From Brachynemurus nebulosus (taxonomy: Eukaryota > Arthropoda > Insecta > Neuroptera > Myrmeleontidae), in NCBI GenBank assembly GCA_035578155.1, contig JAPWDM010000008.1, positions 6,813,847-6,877,846 of the forward strand: 64,000 nucleotides of DNA. Direction: 5' to 3'. Of this stretch, positions 57,627 to 64,000 are shown piece after piece. The translations under genes were made by a program, and so were the position numbers. The notes beneath the pieces were generated by a model. That model had not been told where the DNA came from. It saw only the letters and a program-made list of their open reading frames with translations, and made no database searches. Each line of letters starts with the position of its first letter. Position 1 is the stretch's first letter.

Positions 57627-58243
57627 ACTTCAAAAATGCATCACTGCTTGCATGAGGCAGAGTTAAAAGTTCAAAAACGCATCAGACACATTACAACGAA
57701 AAATCAAAAGTTCATTTTTGCATTTGATGCGTCAAAACAATGCATCAAGAAATTTGGTGATGCGTGTCCAAGATGCATGTCATGCGTATACTGTAGAATT
57801 ATAACTACTTGCCATATTATATAGGTATTAACACCAACAGGAATAATTCCGAAAAACAAATTGTTGAAAAAGATTAATGTATTTACCGTTGATTAAAATT
57901 GTTTAAACTATTTGAATACATCTTGCATTCAAAATAGGTATGTAATATTTTTTATTCAAATAATTTCAATATTTTCAATTTCAAGTAAGTTCAAGTTGAA
58001 ATTCAAAGATAATAATATACCTATATACAAGGACTGTATTGCTATATTATCTACAGTCTATCATGCTACATTATCTGTCTTATCTATAGCCAAATCAGAG
58101 GCTAAATGATACCAATATCCCGTTCAAAAACATCTAATGTGCATCAAACTTCAAGAGAGCATCAGCAGCGCATTATGTAGTATTAGACGCATCAGAAAAG
58201 TCATGATGCTGCATCGATGCGGTAAAGTTTACATTTTTGAAGT
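57627..58243 (-). mobile_element. TA-flanked MITE with ACTTCAAAAATG ends, copy B
   Basis: Inverted relative to 27137-27735, with TA at 57625-57626 and 58244-58245 and the same GCATC-rich interior. 617 bp. Confidence 0.82.
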
Positions 58244-58245
58244 TA

Positions 58246-58714
58246 CCCAGCCTTTAGAGCACATTTTTTGATCCGAGGTACAGTTATTCTTGTAATCAAA
58301 ACATGTGTACGTGTATGTATAAAAATTGAAATAAATTTTTTTTTGTGTAGGCGTTTCCAATTTCATAAAAATAATTCCAAATCGACTACTGTTGTTTGTG
58401 TCTCTATATTCGGTTCTGTTGTTCTACAACCAACAGATGCCGCCTCAGCGATATTAATTAAAAATCAAATAGAGATCTCTCGATATGATTTCTTATTTTA
58501 TTACTATTTATTATTTTGTAAATAATTTAACAGTATACTTACCTATGTAGTATCTAAATTTTAATAAAAGAAATATTAGCTCGACGTTTATTTAAAAATT
58601 TCTACTTTTTATTTAATGACATTTTTTTAGTGTTTCGTACCAAAATTGACAAAACCAAACACTTATAAAATCACTTCCCTGTTCATCAGTGCGTTTCAAC
58701 AACTACTTAAAATA
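58246..58714. other. No gene recognised
   Basis: AT-rich; the 85-codon frame at 58268-58525 has no recognisable domain. Confidence 0.4.
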
Positions 58715-59165
58715 GTTGCTCCGGAAAACGATTTTTTAAAGGATTTTAACGAAACTTCTCTAGACACTTATTTAATTCAATGCCAATAATACGAGCCTAT
58801 ATACCGAAAAAAATTGACTACCCCAATTTTGAGAAAAACGGTTTCAAAGTTTTGTAATTTTAACACGGGCTCTTATGGGAAAACTTTTTTTTTTTGAATA
58901 AAATGAAAACGTGTCAAAGGAATTTGATGAAAATTTAATATGTTATAAAATATAAAGTTACAAACCATATTTAATAAGAAATAAAAATTATTGACCACAC
59001 CGTTTTTGAAATATAATTTAAAAACATCATTTTACAACGTTTTTACAACGCTTTTTCAACAATGTTTTTATATTGCTAAAACATAAGCGCCCTTTTATAT
59101 TACTAAAACATAAGAAAAAAATCAAGTGTATACAAATATATATTAACTGAAGAATATTAATACAA
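58715..59165 (-). repeat. Unclassified repeat, copy without the foldback
   Basis: Reverse complement of the sequence around 15155-15206 plus 15907-16290, with only about 50 bases where the other copy has the 700-bp foldback. It is therefore an empty relative of that insertion site. Confidence 0.75.
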
Positions 59166-61124
59166 TTTTAGAAACAGTGTCGTTTTTACGGCTTCGAAGA
59201 AACACATTCTTCGGAGCCTTATAATTTTGTGCTAGCTCGTAGTTTTGGACCAATAGAATGATTCCACAGTGACGACGCATTTTTTTACGGGGGGTTTATT
59301 TGAAAACTATTATTGAATAGATAATCATATTAACAGGTTAAGGGCTAATTTTAATATTAAAAAATTTGGGGACAGGTCTACCCACACTGTCAACTTCCCA
59401 TTGGGTGTCCTTAAAGACTAGAGACTGCTGTACATAAATAATTCTTTTCTCATGTCAGGCGACTCCTCCCCTGGGCCCCCGATAGAGGCTTTGCCCCTTG
59501 CACCATACCGGGGACTTCGCCTTCTGTACCTAAGGGTGGGGGCTCCAACCTTATCAAACAATGGTAACATCATTTGTTCTCAAGATATGCGACACAAAAT
59601 ATATTTTGGCAAGAAACTAATTTTTTCAATTTTTCTTATTTCGTTTTTTTTTCTTTTTAATTTTGTAATAAAATACTGGCGTTTTTAACATCAAGGAAGG
59701 TTCTTAGGCCATTATATAATAATGTTATGGTAAAAAATCCATATAATCTATGTTATCTTAACACTTTCAGTCCCATGGCTTCGGCATCCGAAACCAAACA
59801 AAACATCCTCAGAGGCCGACCGCGATCAATATTTAGAATATTAAACAAAACACTTAAAAATATTTATAAAAAAGATTTTATATTATGTATTCTTATAAAA
59901 ATAATTTATTATGTACTAGGTACCGGACACTTTTCATTTTTTGTACATATAAATATACATAATATCTATGTTTTATCATCAAAATATCTAGGCTTGTTTA
60001 TACAATAATATTTTTATCCACATATGTATGTATGTGTGTGTTGTATGCTTGTATGTATATGTGTGTTACTCATCATTTGACCTGGATAAGTAACACATAC
60101 ATGTTGAATCCTTTAGTGTTTTATGGAATCATTTTATGTACTTGTTTACATAAAATTTGCTTAGAAATATTGTCGGCTTCCGGGGAAGTTTACTGTGAAA
60201 GTGCTCGGGCCTCATAGTGTTAATAAAGTTAATTCCGTTTTTTTTACCACAAAAAACAAACCGCTAATCCGAATTTGCTGAAAACTTTATCCGGTCTTCA
60301 TTTTTTGATTACGCATCTAATGAAATTAGTCCGGAGTTGATATCATCATTTGTTCTCGAGATATGCGGGACGAAAAAAAATTCACGAACGAAATAACGAA
60401 CGCACACACAGACATCACGCTAAAAACGATGGATTCGGATTCTAGTGACCTTGAAACGTGGAGATATGTCAAAATTAGCAATTCGTAAAATCGGACTCAT
60501 TAAAATAACTTCCTATGGAAAGTTAATAAATGTAAGAAATATTTTATCCGAAAATGATAGAAAAACGTTAGCTGTTGAACTACGAACTTCTAACTTAATG
60601 CGTGTTTAACACGAGCTTGACGAATTTTTTAAAAAGTTATTCCAATATAGAATTCGCTTTAAAAAAAACGGGAAGTATGGTGACCTTCTATCATATCAGT
60701 TTTTCCGTATAGTATGTGAATGTTTTCTTTTTTGTACATTTTTATCGAAATCCCACCAAAAAAGAAGAAAAAAATTTAACAATTTCCGGCATTTTTGCGT
60801 GGATTTACTATAAAACCAAAAGAATTTTGTTTACACAGTGTACGTCAGTGATAAGATATAAAACTGTTTTATTTTTTTTCGCATGTGAACCAAAGACAAG
60901 TTACGACCAAAAAAAAATTTTTTTTATATAAAATTGATATTTAATTCTTCCGTTTTCATCGTCGTTATCCGGTCGAGTTAGTCAGTTAACAGGTTTTTTT
61001 ATTTTTATTAATCATAATACATAACTGGATATGATGTATACTTTATACTGCGTGTTACAGATAAAATCATACATGATATGATTCAGTTGTATTCGTAGAG
61101 CAATAGAGACATCATATCTATCTC
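59166..61124. other. No gene; mixed repeat debris
   Basis: A GC-rich patch at 59450-59570 is a GGGCCC-type repeat fragment. 'tactaggtaccggacactttt' near 59916 is a lone terminus of the 44222 family. TATG-type simple repeats lie near 60020-60065. Frames of 71-93 codons at 59452, 59727 and 60716 are not recognised. Confidence 0.4.
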
Positions 61125-61226
61125 TATAGGCAGAGTGCGAAGTATATGGTGGGGAGAATTAAATCGATTGCAGCGTGAGTAGTGTAGAAAACAAGCATTA
61201 ATACGGGTTCATATGTGTTTATAGTA

Positions 61227-62174
61227 GGGTAAAAGCCCCGATTGTGGAACACTATTTTTAGGTATTTCATCAAACTTGCTTATAAAAATTAATAAATGAA
61301 TTAAACACCCATTTTTTTTTCTTAATAAGCATGAAACCAAGTTTTTTTAATCCAATGAATATGTTTTTAAGAAAATATAACCCAAAAATTTTGATTTATT
61401 AATGTTTTGTTTTATAATTTGTTGACATCTATAAAAAAAACGGACAGAATATATTAACACCCTTTAAAAAATCAGCACATTGACACCTAAAAAAGAACAC
61501 GTATGTACGAACATGAGATACATCACATACATCTTTTGCCATCTTTGCACTCTATGACATTGAGTGACATCTAGTAGTAAATAGAATGTCAAATTAAAAA
61601 ATATAGAATGGTTTAAATATTCGATAAAATAAACGACCAAAATCACAGAATATACCAGAATACTATATTTTGTTTCGCCATCTATGTATTTTGGTAAAGT
61701 TCTAATCAATTCTAAACTAACTTATCAAAATGGCGACAATTTTTCATTATTAATAAAATTTTGCAACTTTAAATCAATATTTTTTTATTTATCAATTGAC
61801 GATACGCTCCGAAATAAAAAAAATATTAAAAATTTTACGATTTTAAAGCAGTAAGTAAATATTTTGGACTCGAAAAGAAATTAAAACTATTTATAATATA
61901 AATTTTTAGTTATTTTACGTACATGATTTTAGTTAAATACAGAGGTTATATGTGTACTGAAAGAAATACACATATATATATATAAATTACATTTAAACCG
62001 AATAAAAAGGTGATTTAGCTCTTATAATCTCTTAACTGGACTAATAAAAATTATTTGTATAGTTTTATTGCGCTAACTTCGAAAATTAACTAGAAAATGT
62101 TGAAATTTATAAGGCATGTGTTTCTATAAATAAGCATTGATCAAACGCAAAAGAGACACATTCAGCAGAAACTG

Positions 62175-62238
<64 letters not shown>

Positions 62239-62413
62239 TTCTTTAATTAAGTAAAGAAACATTAAATGTGAGGTGAATTTAAATTGAAAAACAATCATTC
62301 TGTTAATAATAATTTTTGTTATCAGACGTTTCTTTCAGAAATAACTTCATTAAGATATAAATATCAAAACTGTTTTTCTATTGGATCGCGTTCCACAAAC
62401 GGGGCTTTTACCC
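61227..62413. mobile_element. Nested element with GGGTAAAAGCCCC ends, copy 2
   Basis: GGGTAAAAGCCCCGATTGTG and its near complement, flanked by TA (61225-61226, 62414-62415). The uninterrupted relative at 11130-11145 reads GTTTATAGTGTAATAAA, matching the predicted empty site with one difference. Contains a (TA)n run at 62179-62234. It lacks copy 1's inverted array. Confidence 0.88.
62179..62234. repeat. (TA)n microsatellite
   Basis: About 56 bases of TA inside the nested element. Confidence 0.97.
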
Positions 62414-62987
62414 TATAATAAAAAATATTAAATAAAAATATTTACATTGATTCACTTTGATTATAAACGCAGTTGCAACTAATATGTCATTCCTCATTTA
62501 TCTATAAACAGTATTAACATCTACACGTCAATCCATAAATACAGAATTAAAATTAAGTATTTGATGTATTTTAACTCACATAGTTACATTCAACTAAATG
62601 ACATGCCAGCATTTCTTAATTCTCGAATTTCCCTGACGTACTTCACCGGCACCAGCAACTTTTTCCTCTGCATAGTCCGAGGTTGGAAGGCAATACTGTC
62701 TTGATAATTATATCCCTATTAACGTCGAAAATTGTTCAATTACTTTTTTAATATAACTGTTATACTTCATCCAGTATTTTATTGTTCAAATTGAACAAAT
62801 CAAATTGTTCAAATTTATTTATAAAAAACATTAATTGTAAATAGCAAATATTTGTATTTAGATTTTACGGTTTGTTTAAAAATATTTTAAATTTATTTAT
62901 TTCCACGGTTACCATTATTTATATTCGTTAATGAGCCCGGAAAAATGTATATTATAGATGCCGTTGCCGTCACACACCCAACCTATA

Positions 62988-63330
62988 CGACTGGAACCAG
63001 TGTAACCAGTAAGAGATAGAAAATATGTTATATACATGTACTAGGTTTACTTTGTATTTGTACGGGAAACTGTGTTTGTGTGAGTAATCAGAGATGGTGG
63101 TGGCCGTCACGTCACCTTGCTTCGCATACATATGTATGATACCACAACGCATGTATGTGGCTCCGTGTGGGGATGTAACAATGCCAACAACAATCAAATC
63201 AATTGTCTTGTGATTGACCTACACTCATCGACTGCTACTGAGAGTGTGACTACTAAGTAGCCTAACGTGCACATAAGTGCACATTGTAGATTTCATGATA
63301 GAGATAGTTGCTCTGTGGTTGTATTAGAAC
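62988..63330. repeat. Repeat shared with 52930-53305
   Basis: Same order of blocks: 'accagtgtaacca', 'gcatgtatgtgg', GTAGCCTAACGTGC, 'agagatagttg'. No gene. Confidence 0.65.
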
Positions 63331-63700
63331 AAAATATGGACGATTTTTACTGTGCGACACTGTATATCGATCTAATTAATAAAATATATAGTCATAAATT
63401 GAAATGTTAATGATTTACTGACAGAGCCTGTGTGATCCGGAAATGCGGCATTTATAAGACATTTTTTCTTTCTTTATTTTTTAAAGATTGTCCCACTTCT
63501 TAATAGATCTATGAGAATAATTTAGTATATCGTCATCATCACAAAGGAAAAATGTGTACATGTACATTCGAATTTCAATTTTCTCAAAATCTGTTATCGA
63601 TTAACATACAATTTTTAATGCATCTTTTTCGAAAGAGAACATTTTCTTCTGGGTTCTGTTTTTTTTTTTTTTTTGGCGGACCTACTTAAGCAAAAACAAG
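63331..63700. other. No gene recognised
   Basis: AT-rich, ending in a T run near 63660. Confidence 0.4.
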
Positions 63701-63702
63701 TA

Positions 63703-64000
63703 CAGATAAACTTTTTTTTATGCGATGGATAGGGATCGCACAAAAAAATTATTCAAAAATATCATAAATAGCTATAAAAAATTTAATTCGGTCCAGACTG
63801 TAAAAAAAACTCTTTTTATGCGGTGGATCGGGACCGCATAAAAAAAATTTCATCGAAAATACATAACTCGGAACGCTCAAAACCTCACAATTTCCTTATA
63901 AGTTGCTTTTCTAAACAAAATAAAGCATTAATTTACACGTAGGAACATTTTATTTCATTTTTAAAATGTGTATTATGAAAATTATGGAAAATACATCTTT
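63703..64000. mobile_element. pogo-like element, left part (runs off the window)
   Basis: CAGATAAACTTTTTTTTATG begins after TA (63701-63702). 'ttatgcggtggatcgggacc' and 'cataactcggaacgctcaaa' match 48019-48412. Its right end lies beyond the window. Confidence 0.65.

Larger units (their letters stand above)
61127..62985. mobile_element. TA-flanked MITE (TAGGCAGAGTGCG ends) with a nested element
   Basis: Ends TAGGCAGAGTGCG and CACACACCCAACCTA between TA dinucleotides (61125-61126, 62986-62987). Removing 61227-62413 leaves about 670 bp that matches 11039-11723. Confidence 0.82.

Overview
The window looks like nuclear DNA of an animal, most likely an insect: strongly AT-rich, full of (TA)n microsatellites, with no compact gene order and one short exon with canonical splice sites. 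The species cannot be told from sequence alone. Only one piece of host protein-coding gene is well supported: a 79-base exon at 18611-18689 (+) encoding the first half of an EGF-like domain, flanked by a polypyrimidine-CAG acceptor and a GTAAGT donor. No second exon of that gene was found, so much of the window is probably its introns.

Nearly everything else is transposable-element DNA, much of it with ends that can be read directly. There are three piggyBac-like elements (18-2556, 23357-24272, 50044-51538), two other TTAA-flanked elements (24836-25741, 45675-47232), hAT-type elements with 8-bp duplications (6091-6547, 28212-30221, 37691-38138, 45737-46149, 53314-53758, probably 26735-27119), PIF/Harbinger relics (16938-17730 with a broken transposase, 52177-52860 with a MADF-like reading frame), pogo/Tigger-type elements (21192-21536, 30506-31007, 48019-48412, 63703 to the window end), many TA-flanked inverted-repeat elements, a Helitron-like element carrying a 147-bp tandem array (31506-32560), a Jockey-type LINE fragment (about 4150-4437) and a Penelope-like fragment with an open GIY-YIG endonuclease frame (40024-40326). 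tRNA-like sequences occur at 9353, 9725, 38591, 40700, 49074 and 49475.

Nested insertions with matching empty copies inside the window fix several boundaries exactly: 221-1999 inside piggyBac copy 1, 61227-62413 inside 61127-62985 (empty relative at 11039-11723), 44278-45342 inside 44222-45497, 45737-46149 inside 45675-47232, and the 700-bp foldback 15207-15906 inside a repeat whose other copy (58715-59165) lacks it.

The most unusual items are a hammerhead-ribozyme-like fold at 14425-14465 and a degenerate one at 40572-40618 in the Penelope tail; a composite of two opposed tRNA-Thr-like genes and two 160-bp direct repeats at 48861-49596; an inverted array carrying five three-unit heat-shock-element matches at 56165-56945; and a repeat family caught at different stages of growing an internal (TA)n tract. 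No bacterial-type operon, CRISPR array or defence system is present.
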